Below, one piece after another: positions 41,776 through 51,043 of a stretch of 64,000 nt of DNA. Position numbers and translations under genes: made by a program. Within the stretch, counting starts at the first letter, position 1. Each line of letters starts with the position of its first letter. The DNA comes from Marinobacter panjinensis (lineage in GTDB: Bacteria; Pseudomonadota; Gammaproteobacteria; Pseudomonadales; Oleiphilaceae), in assembly GCF_005298175.1 (NCBI RefSeq), contig NZ_SZYH01000002.1:1-64000 (forward strand). Direction: 5' to 3'. A model generated the notes under the pieces. The model was not told the DNA's origin. It made no database searches and worked only from the letters and a program-made list of their open reading frames with translations.

Positions 41776-43710
41776 TTACTTCACCGCCTTGAGTGACTGG
41801 CTGTTTTCCATTCGCTCCCGGCGGCCTTCAATAGCACGTCTGATGCCTTCTGCATCCAGGCCGCAGGAAGACAGCAGTTCTCCGTGCTTGCCATGATCAA
41901 TGAAGGTGTCCGGAAGTCCGATCTGCTGCAGGGGCTGACTGATGCCGCGGCTGTTCAGGAACTCCGCCACCGCGCTGCCGGCACCGCCGGCGATCGCATT
42001 TTCCTCGACAGTCACCAGCAGGTCGTGTTGCTCTGCCAGAAACAGGATCAGTTCCTCATCCAGCGGCTTCACAAAGCGCATGTCGGCCACCGTTGCGCCC
42101 AGCGCTTCGGCGGCTTCCAGTGCAGGCGTCAGCAAGGTGCCAAAGTTCAGGATGGCGATGCCCGTACCTTCTCTTGCCAGCCGACCCTTGCCGATGGGCA
42201 GGGGAGCGAGCTCCCGGATAATCTCTGCACCCGGTCCGGTTCCCCGTGGGTAGCGGACCGCAGCGGGGCCATCAAACAGCATGCCTGTATGCAGCAACTG
42301 CCGGGTTTCATTTTCGTCAGAGGGTGCCATCACGATCATATTGGGTATGCACCGCAGGTAACTGATATCGAAAGCACCGGCGTGGGTGGGGCCGTCTTCG
42401 CCCACCAGGCCAGCGCGGTCAATGGCAAACAGTACATCCAGGTTCTGTATCGCCACATCGTGGATCAACTGGTCGTAGGCCCGTTGCAGGAACGTGGAAT
42501 AGATGGCAACCACCGGCTTGGCGCCATCACAGGCAAGACCTGCCGCCAGGGTGACTGCGTGCTGCTCGGCAATGGCAACGTCAAAATACCGCTCCGGGAA
42601 GCGCTGGGAGAACGCCAGCAGGTCAGAGCCCTCACACATGGCCGGGGTGATGCCGACAATGCGTTCGTCCGCCTCTGCGGCGTCACACAGCCACTGACCA
42701 AAGACATTGGCATACTTGGGCTTCGATGGTTTGGGTACTACCGGCTCCGGTTTGCTGGCGGGCACCGGCTCGATCTTGTTGATGGCGTGGTAGCCAATGG
42801 GGTCGGCTTCGGCGGGCGCGAAGCCTTTGCCCTTGGTGGTTACAACATGCAGGAATTGCGGGCCGTCCAGCTCGCGGATATTTTCCAGGGTTTCCACCAG
42901 CAGGGGCAGGTCATGGCCGTCGATGGGGCCGATGTAGTTGAAGCCGAGTTCCTCGAACAGGGTGCCCGGGGCAATCATGCCCTTGAAGTGTTCCTCGGTC
43001 TTGCGGGCCAGCGCCATCAGGTGTGGTGCTGCCTGCAGTACCCGTTTGCTGCTGTCCCGCACCTGGTTGTAGGTGCGGCTGGCCAGCAACTTGGCGAAGT
43101 AGTTCGACAGCCCGCCCACATTATGGGAAATGGACATGTCGTTGTCGTTGAGGATAACCAGCATGTCGGCATGCAGGTGGCCGGCGTGATTCAGTGCCTC
43201 GAAGGCCATTCCTGCGGTCATGGCACCGTCACCGATCACGGCGATGCTCTTGCGGCCGGTACCCTGCAGGCGCGCGGCCACGGCCATGCCCAGGGCGGCA
43301 CTGATCGAGGTGCTGGAATGCCCTACGCCGAAGGTGTCGTATTCGCTCTCGGCCCGCTTGGGAAAACCCGCCAGGCCGCCTTTGCGTCGAATGCTGTGCA
43401 TGCGCTCGCGACGGCCGGTGAGGATCTTGTGAGGGTAGGCCTGATGCCCCACATCCCACACCAGACGGTCTTCTGGCGTGTTAAAGACATAGTGCAAGGC
43501 CACGGTCAGTTCCAGAACGCCCAGACCCGCACCGAAGTGTCCGCCGGTCTGACCTACCGACCATAGCAGGAACGCGCGCAATTCCCTTGCCAGCTGGGTG
43601 AGCTGGTCATCTGCCAGCTCCCGCAGCTGTGCTGGAACATCTATCCTGTCCAGAAGCGGCGTGTTGGGCCGTTTTGACGGGATTTCCTTGAAAGTATATG
43701 TATCCTGCAT
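41776..43710 (-). CDS. dxs: 1-deoxy-D-xylulose-5-phosphate synthase
   Basis: 644 residues, thiamine-diphosphate enzyme. [18 protein letters not shown], the ThDP motif [20 protein letters not shown]...LNDNDMSIS, the catalytic-glutamate region [17 protein letters not shown] and [20 protein letters not shown] are all present. It condenses pyruvate and glyceraldehyde-3-phosphate in the MEP isoprenoid pathway. The order xseB-ispA-dxs is a conserved operon. Confidence 0.98.
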   Translation of the reverse strand: MQDTYTFKEIPSKRPNTPLLDRIDVPAQLRELADDQLTQLARELRAFLLWSVGQTGGHFGAGLGVLELTVALHYVFNTPEDRLVWDVGHQAYPHKILTGRRERMHSIRRKGGLAGFPKRAESEYDTFGVGHSSTSISAALGMAVAARLQGTGRKSIAVIGDGAMTAGMAFEALNHAGHLHADMLVILNDNDMSISHNVGGLSNYFAKLLASRTYNQVRDSSKRVLQAAPHLMALARKTEEHFKGMIAPGTLFEELGFNYIGPIDGHDLPLLVETLENIRELDGPQFLHVVTTKGKGFAPAEADPIGYHAINKIEPVPASKPEPVVPKPSKPKYANVFGQWLCDAAEADERIVGITPAMCEGSDLLAFSQRFPERYFDVAIAEQHAVTLAAGLACDGAKPVVAIYSTFLQRAYDQLIHDVAIQNLDVLFAIDRAGLVGEDGPTHAGAFDISYLRCIPNMIVMAPSDENETRQLLHTGMLFDGPAAVRYPRGTGPGAEIIRELAPLPIGKGRLAREGTGIAILNFGTLLTPALEAAEALGATVADMRFVKPLDEELILFLAEQHDLLVTVEENAIAGGAGSAVAEFLNSRGISQPLQQIGLPDTFIDHGKHGELLSSCGLDAEGIRRAIEGRRERMENSQSLKAVK

Positions 43711-43853
43711 CTGCTCGGGTCTTTTCCGGGTGGTTCAAAAATGTGATTTCTATTATAGGGGATGAAGGGACCCGGTTTCATACTGATTGGGCCAGACGGG
43801 CTCCACCAGTCCTCCACCTTCACTACCAGTGTGCATGCCAGTGCCGTGGTGGT

Positions 43854-44753
43854 TCAATGGGTGCGGGCCACCACGTAACCGGCCATGTCTCTGAGTATGT
43901 CGCCTTCCTTGCCGAACCCCTCAAGACTGGACAGTGCCGAATCCAGCAGCTGGGACAAGTAGTCCCTGGCGCCAGCAGTGCCAAGCAGTGACGGGTAGGT
44001 AGGTTTGGAACGGGCGAGGTCCGATCCCTGGGGCTTGCCGATGACGGTCGTATCACCTTCAATATCCAGAAGATCATCCTGCACCTGGAAGGCAAGCCCC
44101 AGGGTTTGTGAATAAATCGTAAGGGCTGCCAGTTGCTCCTCGCCAACCTCGGGAGCAGTCAGTGCGCCTATCCGCACACTGGCGGCAATCAGGGCTCCGG
44201 TTTTGTGGCGATGCATAGTCTCCAGCTGGTCGATGGTCAGGCTCTTGCCGACCGATTCCAGGTCGATGGCCTGGCCGCCCACCATGCCCAGGTGCCCGCT
44301 GGCGGAGGCCAGTTCCCTGATCATGGCCAGGCGGATCTGGTCATCCAGCCCAGGTGCTTCGGCCAGCCAGCCGAATGCCATGGCCTGCAGCGCATCACCC
44401 GCAAGAATGGCAGTCGCTTCGTCAAAGGCAATATGGGTTGTGGCCCGGCCCCGACGCAGTTCATCGTCATCCATGGCGGGCAGGTCATCATGGATCAGTG
44501 AATAGGCATGGATCAGCTCCAGGGTGCACGCCGGAACAGTCGCGCTGCCCGGCGACTGCCCCACGGCTGCCGCTGCCGCCATACACAGGGCCGGTCGAAT
44601 TCGCTTGCCGCCCCCCAGTACACTGTATCGCATGGCCTGTTGAAGGCGTTCAGAACTGTTGCCCGACATGGCCAGCCGGCACTCCAGTTCTGTATCGATC
44701 CGGCTGCGGCAATGCTCCAGGAATGTCACCAGGCGGGTATTCGGTGTTGGCAT
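43854..44753 (-). CDS. ispA: Farnesyl diphosphate synthase
   Basis: 299 residues from ATG 44753, which overlaps the xseB stop; the frame extends to 44858 inside xseB but without family likeness. Aspartate-rich motifs are HDDLPAMDDDELRRGR (first DDxxxD) and LAFQVQDDLLDIEGD (second). GGGKRIRPALC at about residue 45 binds isopentenyl diphosphate. It supplies C15 units for undecaprenyl phosphate and quinones. Confidence 0.96.
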   Translation of the reverse strand: MPTPNTRLVTFLEHCRSRIDTELECRLAMSGNSSERLQQAMRYSVLGGGKRIRPALCMAAAAAVGQSPGSATVPACTLELIHAYSLIHDDLPAMDDDELRRGRATTHIAFDEATAILAGDALQAMAFGWLAEAPGLDDQIRLAMIRELASASGHLGMVGGQAIDLESVGKSLTIDQLETMHRHKTGALIAASVRIGALTAPEVGEEQLAALTIYSQTLGLAFQVQDDLLDIEGDTTVIGKPQGSDLARSKPTYPSLLGTAGARDYLSQLLDSALSSLEGFGKEGDILRDMAGYVVARTH

Positions 44754-45007
44754 CAGGCAGGTTCGTCCGGGGTAAAAGGTCTGGTTTCCAGTGTGCCATC
44801 GCTGTTTTCCACCAACTGCTCCACTCGCTGTTCCGCTGTCTTGAGTGCCTGCTGGCACTCGCGTGTGAGCTTTACGCCCCGTTCAAATGCCGTCAGTGAC
44901 TGCTCCAGGGACAGTTCGCCCTGCTCCAGGTCGCGGACCAGTTTTTCCAGCTCATCCAGGGACTTTTCAAAGTCGGCGATGGACGCCGTGCTTTTCTCAC
45001 CGGCCAT
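44753..45007 (-). CDS. xseB: Exodeoxyribonuclease VII small subunit
   Basis: 84 residues: [54 protein letters not shown] is the XseB helical hairpin. It binds XseA in multiple copies. First gene of the operon with ispA and dxs. Confidence 0.96.
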   Translation of the reverse strand: MAGEKSTASIADFEKSLDELEKLVRDLEQGELSLEQSLTAFERGVKLTRECQQALKTAEQRVEQLVENSDGTLETRPFTPDEPA

Positions 45008-45041
45008 ACGGGGCCTCCGGTTGCTTGGCGGAATTTGGCGG

Positions 45042-45050
45042 ATTATATCA
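45042..45050 (-). promoter_or_regulatory. Candidate promoter of xseB-ispA-dxs
   Basis: On the minus strand the sequence reads TGATATAAT, an extended -10 with a perfect TATAAT, 35 bases before xseB. No good -35 is seen. Confidence 0.5.
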
Positions 45051-45055
45051 AAGCT

Positions 45056-45841
45056 TCAGGCCGGCCGCTGCCAGCAGAATGCTCTGGCGTCTTCCTTTTT
45101 GCCCTCAGGCCCCCATACCTGTTCGGTGACGCGGATCTCACCGGAGGTACTGACGGTGACAACCGTGGTGGCGCGGGTGCCATAATCACTGCCAATGATA
45201 AACGGTGACGAAAGGAACCGCTCTGTCTCCCGGCCCACCCCGGTATCCGGCAACTCCCGGTCAGGCGCGGGCGTGGTGTCTTGCAGGCGGGTGATCAAGT
45301 TCTGATGGAGCTCCTCGGTCGTCCCGGAGCTTGCGCTCTCAAGCAGTTCTGTAACCGAGTTCCTGAGCCGGAGCAGTTTGGGCCAGGGTGTTTGCAGTAG
45401 ATGATTGCTGAGACCATAGGTGCCACGGTGAACGTGGCGGCCGGGGTGGGCATCGCGATTGCTGAAATACCAGCCATGTTGCGTATTCAGGCTGACCAGG
45501 TTGAAGCCAGAATATCGGTTATTCTGTTGCCGAAGCCGGGGTTCCAGCGTCTCGCTGTCCTGGGCAAGGGCCATTAGTGGAAGTTCGCCCCGGGAGTGGG
45601 TGCCCGGTGCCTGGGTGCCTTCCCGTACATTGGTCACTGCACAGACCTGGCCATTGATGTCGACGGCAAGCCAGGTGCCACCGGAGAGCAGATCCCGACC
45701 CGCAAGGACCTCCCGGCCGGCGGTTTCGCTGGCCCACCAGTCCATGGCCGCGGTAGGGCGGCGAAAGAACTCGTCGCGATTGGCCGCCACCACCAGCGGG
45801 AAGTCAGGATGCTGTCGCAGGGAAAAAACAATCAGGCACAT
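45056..45841 (-). CDS. NRDE (TANGO2-like) family protein
   Basis: 261 residues. The N-terminus MCLIVFSLRQ...VVAANRDEFFRRPT holds the NRDE motif that names the family, and Cys2 could serve as an Ntn-type nucleophile, as discussed for this family. GGTWLAVDINGQVCAVTNVRE and SRGELP follow. TANGO2 homologues are linked to heme or lipid handling in eukaryotes; the bacterial role is not settled. Divergent from the TauE-like gene. Confidence 0.88.
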   Translation of the reverse strand: MCLIVFSLRQHPDFPLVVAANRDEFFRRPTAAMDWWASETAGREVLAGRDLLSGGTWLAVDINGQVCAVTNVREGTQAPGTHSRGELPLMALAQDSETLEPRLRQQNNRYSGFNLVSLNTQHGWYFSNRDAHPGRHVHRGTYGLSNHLLQTPWPKLLRLRNSVTELLESASSGTTEELHQNLITRLQDTTPAPDRELPDTGVGRETERFLSSPFIIGSDYGTRATTVVTVSTSGEIRVTEQVWGPEGKKEDARAFCWQRPA

Positions 45842-45926
45842 GAAGGGGGCTCATCCATCGCGAGTGAACAAAGATGCGTCGGTGTGTATCATACCAGCCT
45901 GTTTTATTCTCTGTGTGTGGCTGAGT

Positions 45927-46721
45927 ATGAGCTTGATTGCGGTAATTGGTCTTTATCTGGCGCTGGGCGCCCTGGCGGGCACCATGGCGGGCCTGTTTGG
46001 CATTGGTGGTGGCCTGGTCATTGTGCCGGTATTGATCTTCAGTTTTGGCCTGCAGGGGATCAGTAGTGAAATCGTCGCGCACCTGGCCGTGGGAACGTCG
46101 CTGGCAACCATCGTCTTCACGTCAATGAGCTCCATACGCTCGCATCACCTCCATCAAGCGGTTCGCTGGGAAATTTTTCGCCCAATGACCGCAGGTATCG
46201 TGGTAGGCGCGATACTCGGCGCCTGGACGGCGTCCATGCTCAGTGGCGATGCGCTGGAGCTGATCATCGGTGTGTTCGTTATTCTGGTGGCGCTGAAAAT
46301 GCTGCTGGAGGTCAATCCGAAACCCGGTCGCGACGTACCCGGTTCCGCAGGGCTGGGTGGCGCGGGCGCAGGAATCGGTTGGGCATCTGCGATTTTCGGT
46401 ATCGGTGGCGGCACGCTGACGGTACCTTTCCTGAGCTGGTGTAATGTCCGAATGCAGCAGGCTGTGGGAACCTCCGCCGCCTGTGGCTTGCCCATTGCCG
46501 TGGCCGGTGCGCTGGCGAATATTGGTACCGGCTGGCAGAACCCGCATCTGCCGGATCTCAGCGTGGGCTTCATTTACTTGCCGGCGTTTCTGGGTATTGT
46601 CCTGACCAGCGTATTGTTCGCCCGCTTAGGTGCCAACCTGGCACACCGCCTGGACGCCGCTCTGTTGAAAAAAATCTTCGCCATGGTACTGATCGTGGTG
46701 GGTATCCGTTTTCTGTTATGA
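45927..46721 (+). CDS. TauE/SafE family sulfite or sulfonate exporter
   Basis: 264 residues from ATG 45927, eight predicted membrane spans in two related halves. Each half starts with a GIGGG motif: GLFGIGGGLVIVPVLI near residue 23 and IFGIGGGTLTVPFL near 150. The family moves sulfur-containing or small organic anions across the inner membrane. The substrate is unknown; lgt begins 15 bases downstream. The frame open to 45459 is antisense to the NRDE gene and rejected. Confidence 0.88.
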   Translation: MSLIAVIGLYLALGALAGTMAGLFGIGGGLVIVPVLIFSFGLQGISSEIVAHLAVGTSLATIVFTSMSSIRSHHLHQAVRWEIFRPMTAGIVVGAILGAWTASMLSGDALELIIGVFVILVALKMLLEVNPKPGRDVPGSAGLGGAGAGIGWASAIFGIGGGTLTVPFLSWCNVRMQQAVGTSAACGLPIAVAGALANIGTGWQNPHLPDLSVGFIYLPAFLGIVLTSVLFARLGANLAHRLDAALLKKIFAMVLIVVGIRFLL

Positions 46722-46736
46722 CCTGAGGGGTTATTG

Positions 46737-47525
46737 ATGCTCCAGCATCCGCAGATTGATCCGGTGGCCATCGCCATTGGACCTATGAAAATACACTGGT
46801 ATGGCCTGACCTACCTGGTTGGTTTTCTTGTTGGCTGGTGGCTGGGCCGCATTCGCGCTCGCAAACCCTGGTCGCCCATCACCGAAGTCCAGATGGGTGA
46901 CATGCTTTTCTACATTGCTCTGGGTGTCATACTTGGCGGCCGCTTTGGTTATGTGATCTTCTACAACTTCGGTGCCTTCGCTGCCGACCCACTGATGTTG
47001 TTGAGGGTCTGGGAGGGAGGTATGTCCTTCCACGGAGGCCTGCTGGGCGTGATGTTCGCCATCTGGTGGTTCGGCCGCAAGGTTGGCCGCACCTTCTGGC
47101 AAATCGCCGACTTCGTCGCGCCGCTGGTGCCGGTGGGCCTGGGTGCTGGCCGTATCGGCAACTTCATCAATGGCGAACTCTGGGGCAAGCCCACGGACCT
47201 TCCCTGGGGCATGGTCTTCCGCACCGCCCCGGATGCCCTGGCGCGACACCCGTCCCAGCTTTACCAGTTTGCTCTGGAGGGCGTCGTATTTTTTATTATC
47301 CTGTGGTGGTTCTCCTCCAAACCCAGGCCCCGCATGGCCGTGTCCGGCCTGTTCCTGGCATGCTATGGCGTCTTCCGCTTCCTGGTGGAATTTGTTCGCC
47401 AGCCAGACCCTCAACTGGGTTATCTGGCCTTTGACTGGCTCACCATGGGGCAGTTGCTGTCATTCCCTATGATCCTCGCGGGTATCGCGCTGATTGTTTT
47501 TGCTTACCGGAGAAACGCTGAATGA
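46737..47525 (+). CDS. lgt: Prolipoprotein diacylglyceryl transferase
   Basis: 262 residues from ATG 46737 (TGAGGGG upstream). Seven membrane spans with [12 protein letters not shown], the [13 protein letters not shown] segment and [21 protein letters not shown], the Lgt signature. It attaches diacylglycerol to the lipobox cysteine of lipoproteins such as LpoA in this window. Overlaps thyA by four bases, a widespread gene pair. Confidence 0.97.
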   Translation: MLQHPQIDPVAIAIGPMKIHWYGLTYLVGFLVGWWLGRIRARKPWSPITEVQMGDMLFYIALGVILGGRFGYVIFYNFGAFAADPLMLLRVWEGGMSFHGGLLGVMFAIWWFGRKVGRTFWQIADFVAPLVPVGLGAGRIGNFINGELWGKPTDLPWGMVFRTAPDALARHPSQLYQFALEGVVFFIILWWFSSKPRPRMAVSGLFLACYGVFRFLVEFVRQPDPQLGYLAFDWLTMGQLLSFPMILAGIALIVFAYRRNAE

Positions 47526-48361
47526 AAGCCTATCTCGACCTGATGAAAGACGTGGTAGACAACGGCACGGACCGCGGTGACCGCACCGGTGTTGGTACCC
47601 GTTCCGTGTTCGGCCGCCAGATTCGCTTCAATCTGCAGGAAGGTTTTCCCCTGGTGACCACCAAAAAAATCCACCTGCGCAGCATCATCCAGGAGCTGTT
47701 GTGGTTCCTGCAGGGCTCCACTGACAACAACTGGCTGAAAGAGCGCAAGGTGTCCATCTGGAATGAATGGGCGTTGGAAAACGGTGACCTGGGGCCAATC
47801 TACGGCAAACAATGGCGCAGCTGGCAATGCCCGGACGGCAGCACCGTTGACCAGATCAGCGACGTGATCGACCAGATCCGCAACAAGCCCAACTCCCGCC
47901 GGCTGATCGTCTCCGCCTGGAACCCGGCCGAACTCCCTGACGAATCCATCGGCCCCCAGGACAATGTGCGTCAGGGCCGCATGGCGTTGGCCCCGTGCCA
48001 CTGCCTGTTCCAGTTCTACGTTTCCGACGGCAGGCTCTCCTGCCAGCTCTACCAGCGCAGCGCAGACCTGTTCCTGGGGGTTCCATTCAACATCGCATCC
48101 TACGCCTTGCTGACTCACATGATCGCCCAGCAGTGCGACCTGGACGTCGGCGAGTTCGTGCACACCTTTGGTGATTGCCACCTGTACCAGAACCACTTGA
48201 CCGACGATATCGTCTTTGAACAGCTGAAAAGATCGCCCCGGGCTTTGCCTGAGCTGGTGATCAAACGGAAGCCTTCGTCGATCTTTGAATACGAGCTTGA
48301 GGATTTCGAGTTTGACGGGTATGACCCTTACCCCGGGATTAAGGCGCCTATTGCGGTTTGA
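47522..48361 (+). CDS. thyA: Thymidylate synthase
   Basis: 279 residues against 264 in E. coli. [12 protein letters not shown] at the start, [42 protein letters not shown], the catalytic Cys in [14 protein letters not shown] and the end [14 protein letters not shown]. The extra length is an insertion of about 13 residues just before the catalytic loop ([13 protein letters not shown]). It makes dTMP and dihydrofolate; the folA gene for recycling dihydrofolate lies downstream beyond the hairpin pair. Confidence 0.97.
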   Translation: MKAYLDLMKDVVDNGTDRGDRTGVGTRSVFGRQIRFNLQEGFPLVTTKKIHLRSIIQELLWFLQGSTDNNWLKERKVSIWNEWALENGDLGPIYGKQWRSWQCPDGSTVDQISDVIDQIRNKPNSRRLIVSAWNPAELPDESIGPQDNVRQGRMALAPCHCLFQFYVSDGRLSCQLYQRSADLFLGVPFNIASYALLTHMIAQQCDLDVGEFVHTFGDCHLYQNHLTDDIVFEQLKRSPRALPELVIKRKPSSIFEYELEDFEFDGYDPYPGIKAPIAV

Positions 48362-48407
48362 GCCTTTGGCCTGGTTTCCGGCCCTATGGTTTTTGGGGGC
48401 TGCAGGT

Positions 48408-48507
48408 CAGCGGGTGGGGCTTTCAGGAAACCGCCTCGAGACGTCCCTGTGCGGCTTGAGCTCCGCCATCCATGGCTCCGCACATTTCCTGAAAGCCCCA
48501 CCCGCTG
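48408..48507 (-). repeat. Conserved-loop hairpin element, copy A
   Basis: A perfect 23-bp inverted repeat, arms 48408-48430 and 48485-48507, encloses a 54-base loop (48431-48484). The reverse complement of the loop matches the loop of copy B at 47 of 54 positions, the first 30 identical. The arms are unrelated to those of copy B. The loop contains GCCATCCATGGC (48465-48476), itself a small inverted repeat. No T run follows, so it is not a classical terminator. Confidence 0.88.
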
Positions 48508-48636
48508 CCCCGCAAATGAATCGCAGAGTTCGATTTTCCGGGAGATCAGGTCAGGTTTGGGGCATCTATTCTGATTTAAGCTTAACAAGTGCTCTGTCTC
48601 GTGGTGATCATTGATCAGCTAACTGCATTGTCGAAT

Positions 48637-48750
48637 CGCGAGAGGGCGGGAAGACGTGTCCAAAAATGTGCGGAGCCATGGATGGCGGAGCTCAAGTCGC
48701 GCATGGATGCCTTGAGGCGTTTTTTGGACACGTCTTCCCGCCCTCTTGCG
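48637..48750 (+). repeat. Conserved-loop hairpin element, copy B
   Basis: Arms 48637-48666 and 48721-48750 pair over 30 bp with one G-U wobble and enclose a 54-base loop (48667-48720), the same loop size as copy A. Inside the loop, GCCAT-GG-ATGGC (48675-48686) and CTCAAG/CTTGAG (48691-48696, 48711-48716) are smaller inverted repeats. It ends 58 bases before folA. Confidence 0.88.
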
Positions 48751-48808
48751 GCCCCCAAATCCCGAGGGCCCCGGATCCGGAGCTCCCAAGCAAGAGGATA
48801 GACAAATA

Positions 48809-49318
48809 ATGAGGAAGGCTCTCATAGTGGCCATGTCCCAAAACCGGGTCATCGGCCGTAACAACAAGCTCCCGTGGTACTTGCCGGGCGATCTCAAGTA
48901 CTTCAAGCAGGCCACCATGGGCAAGCCCATCATCATGGGGCGGAAAACCTGGGATTCCATTGGGCGGCCATTGCCCGGGCGGATGAACGTGGTGATTTCA
49001 CGGAATCCGGAATGGGAAGCGCCTGCGGGAACGGTGGCGGCAACGTCACTGGACGAAGCGTTGGTGAAAGCTGAAGCTCAGGCCGAGATTGAAGGTGGGG
49101 ACGAAGTGATGATCATCGGTGGCGGACAGATTTACGCCGAAGCCTTGCCGATGGTAGATCGAATCTATGTTACCCAGGTGCACGCTGACGTGGAGGGAGA
49201 CGCATTCTTTCCGGAAGTAAACTGGGATGAGTGGGAAGAAATCGGACGGGAGGATTTCTCCGCGTCCGACAACAATCCCTATGACTACAGCTTCGTAGTC
49301 TATCAGCGCTTGAGGTAG
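48809..49318 (+). CDS. folA: Dihydrofolate reductase
   Basis: 169 residues from ATG 48809; the in-frame extension to 48746 runs through hairpin copy B and is rejected. ALIVAMSQNRVIGRNNKLPWYLPGDLKYFKQATMG is the DHFR N-terminus (WxLPxD with the catalytic Asp), followed by PIIMGRKTWDSIGRPLPGR and MIIGGGQIYAEALP. It regenerates tetrahydrofolate used up by ThyA. Convergent with the helicase gene. Confidence 0.96.
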   Translation: MRKALIVAMSQNRVIGRNNKLPWYLPGDLKYFKQATMGKPIIMGRKTWDSIGRPLPGRMNVVISRNPEWEAPAGTVAATSLDEALVKAEAQAEIEGGDEVMIIGGGQIYAEALPMVDRIYVTQVHADVEGDAFFPEVNWDEWEEIGREDFSASDNNPYDYSFVVYQRLR

Positions 49319-49333
49319 CCCTGAGCGGCTAAA

Positions 49334-50845
49334 TCAGCCCTGACGGGGCGGGCGCTTACCGGCGGGTTTGCCACCCTTGCCCGGGGGCTTGCCCTTCGGG
49401 CCGGGTCCACCACGGCCCTTGGGGCCTTTCTTGAAGCCTGGCTTGTATCCCGGCTTGCCACCAGGACGACCACCCTTGTGGTCCCGACGCGGCGGCGCAT
49501 TGGCGGAAATTTCCGGCAAGGCGTCCGGCTGATCCAGCGGCAGTGAGCCGGGCTGGGACGCTTCCAGCCAGCAGGCCAGGGCACCGGCCACCATCGCCGT
49601 GTCCATTTCATTGCGTTCGGCAATTTCATCCAGCAGCGCCATCGCCTTGGCCAGTTTACCGTCCTCGGCAAAACCCAGCAGCTGCGTTTCGAACTGCTGT
49701 TCGCGCATCTTCTTGAGCTCTACGGGCGAAGGCAGTTGATAGGATTCCATCGGCGAGTTGGTGGCACGCTCAAGTGTGCGCAGCCAGCTGCGCTCGCGGG
49801 GGGTCACCAGCAGAATCGCCTTGCCTTCACGGCCAGCACGGCCGGTGCGGCCAACCCGGTGGATATAGGCTTCGGTATCGTAAGGCACATCGTAGTTGAT
49901 GACGTGGGTAATGCGGGGCACGTCCAGGCCGCGCGCAGCTACGTCTGTTGCCACGATGATATCTTTCTTGCCACGCCTGAGATCATCCACCGTCTGCTCA
50001 CGCTGGCGTTGGTTCAGGTCGCCATTCAGCGGTGCCACTGAATGTCCACGGGCTGACAGCTTTTCCGCCAGCAGCGTGGTCTCCGCTTTGGTGCGTACGA
50101 AGATAATGGCAGCGTCCAGCGGCTCCACCTCAAGAATGCGTGTCAGCGCATCCAGCTTGCGTTCGGCATAAACCGGCAATACAAACTGGGAGATACGCTC
50201 AACCGTGCGGGTCTCGCTCTCGATTTTTACTTCCGTGGCATCGCGCAGATAGGTCTGGGCCACTTTCTTGATCTGCGGCGGCATGGTCGCTGAGAACAGT
50301 GCGCGCTGACAACTATCCGGTGTCTTCGCCAGAATCGCTTCCACGTCATCAATGAAACCCATGCGAAGCATTTCGTCGGCTTCGTCCAGCACCAGGGCCT
50401 TGAGGCTGTCGAGCTTCAGGGTGCCTTTGCGCAGGTGGTCCAGCATACGGCCGGGGGTTCCCACGATCACCTGGGCGCCGCGGCGCAGGCCTTTGATCTG
50501 GGGAAAGAAATCCTGGCCGCCGTATATTGGCAGTACATGGAAGTTGCGGAATTTGCTGGCGTAGGTGGTAAACGCCTCGGCCACCTGGATGGCCAGCTCC
50601 CGTGTGGGTGCCAGTACCAGAATCTGCGGCTCCATAAGGGAGGCGTCAATCCGGCTCAACAGCGGCAGCGCAAACGCTGCGGTCTTCCCGGTGCCGGTCT
50701 GGGCAACGCCCAGAAGATGTTTGCCAGCCAACAGCGCAGGAATGGTCTGGGCCTGTATGGGAGAAGGTTTTTCATAACCGACGGCGGCAACAGCTTCAAG
50801 GACAGCTGGATCCAGGCCGAGTTCGGCAAAAGACAAGTCAGACAT
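49334..50845 (-). CDS. DEAD-box RNA helicase (DeaD/CsdA-like core)
   Basis: 503 residues from ATG 50845 (MSDLSFAELGLDPAVLEA). Helicase motifs: Q motif PSPIQAQTIP, I AQTGTGKT, Ia PTRELAIQV, Ib TPGRMLDH, II DEADEML, III SATMP, IV IIFVRTK, V ATDVAARGLD, VI HRVGRTGRAGR. The core is closest to DeaD, but the C-terminal DbpA-type RNA-binding domain is missing. In its place is a Gly/Pro/Lys/Arg tail of about 55 residues with GPKG, GKPG and GKPA repeats. A role in ribosome assembly or cold adaptation is inferred. Confidence 0.9.
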   Translation of the reverse strand: MSDLSFAELGLDPAVLEAVAAVGYEKPSPIQAQTIPALLAGKHLLGVAQTGTGKTAAFALPLLSRIDASLMEPQILVLAPTRELAIQVAEAFTTYASKFRNFHVLPIYGGQDFFPQIKGLRRGAQVIVGTPGRMLDHLRKGTLKLDSLKALVLDEADEMLRMGFIDDVEAILAKTPDSCQRALFSATMPPQIKKVAQTYLRDATEVKIESETRTVERISQFVLPVYAERKLDALTRILEVEPLDAAIIFVRTKAETTLLAEKLSARGHSVAPLNGDLNQRQREQTVDDLRRGKKDIIVATDVAARGLDVPRITHVINYDVPYDTEAYIHRVGRTGRAGREGKAILLVTPRERSWLRTLERATNSPMESYQLPSPVELKKMREQQFETQLLGFAEDGKLAKAMALLDEIAERNEMDTAMVAGALACWLEASQPGSLPLDQPDALPEISANAPPRRDHKGGRPGGKPGYKPGFKKGPKGRGGPGPKGKPPGKGGKPAGKRPPRQG

Positions 50846-50903
50846 TAATGTACTCGGAATTCGAAGGGTAAAGCATTGCAATGCAATGCATGATGTGGCG
50901 GGG

Positions 50904-50909
50904 ATTATA
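50904..50909 (-). promoter_or_regulatory. Candidate -10 of the helicase gene
   Basis: TATAAT on the minus strand at 50904-50909, 59 bases before the ATG. The leader contains GCATTGCAATGC-type repeats (50873-50888). The -35 is weak. Confidence 0.4.
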
Positions 50910-51043
50910 ACTGGTTTCTTGAGTCTTTAACACGGCTAATGCCGGTGGGGCGGTAGGTAGTTGCCGGCGCCGACGGTTGCGTTGCGGGAGGATATTCGGC
51001 AATCTCCGGATTGAATCGGATAGGATGCTAATAAGGCAAGTTG

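Larger units (their letters stand above)
48362..48808. other. thyA-folA intergenic region with paired hairpin elements
   Basis: 447 bases with no supportable gene. It holds two homologous hairpin elements in opposite orientation, an AT-richer spacer with TGATCA-T-TGATCA at 48605-48617, and the folA ribosome binding site (AGAGGA, 48792-48797). Short open frames crossing the elements are not gene-like. Confidence 0.7.

Noticed and set aside
41884..43566. A 560-residue open frame on the plus strand
   Set aside because: It is exactly antisense to dxs, whose motifs are complete. High GC creates long mirror frames, and the translation resembles no family.
44753..44858. Longer IspA start inside xseB
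   Set aside because: The extra 35 residues are the out-of-frame reading of xseB; ATG 44753 overlaps the xseB stop in the usual coupled manner.
48408..48750. Hairpin copies A and B as ordinary Rho-independent terminators
   Set aside because: Neither stem is followed by a T run, the loops are 54 bases, and the loop rather than the stem is conserved.
48589..48801. A 70-residue open frame through hairpin copy B
   Set aside because: It is made mostly of the repeat itself, has no ribosome binding site, and other frames through the same element are equally open.
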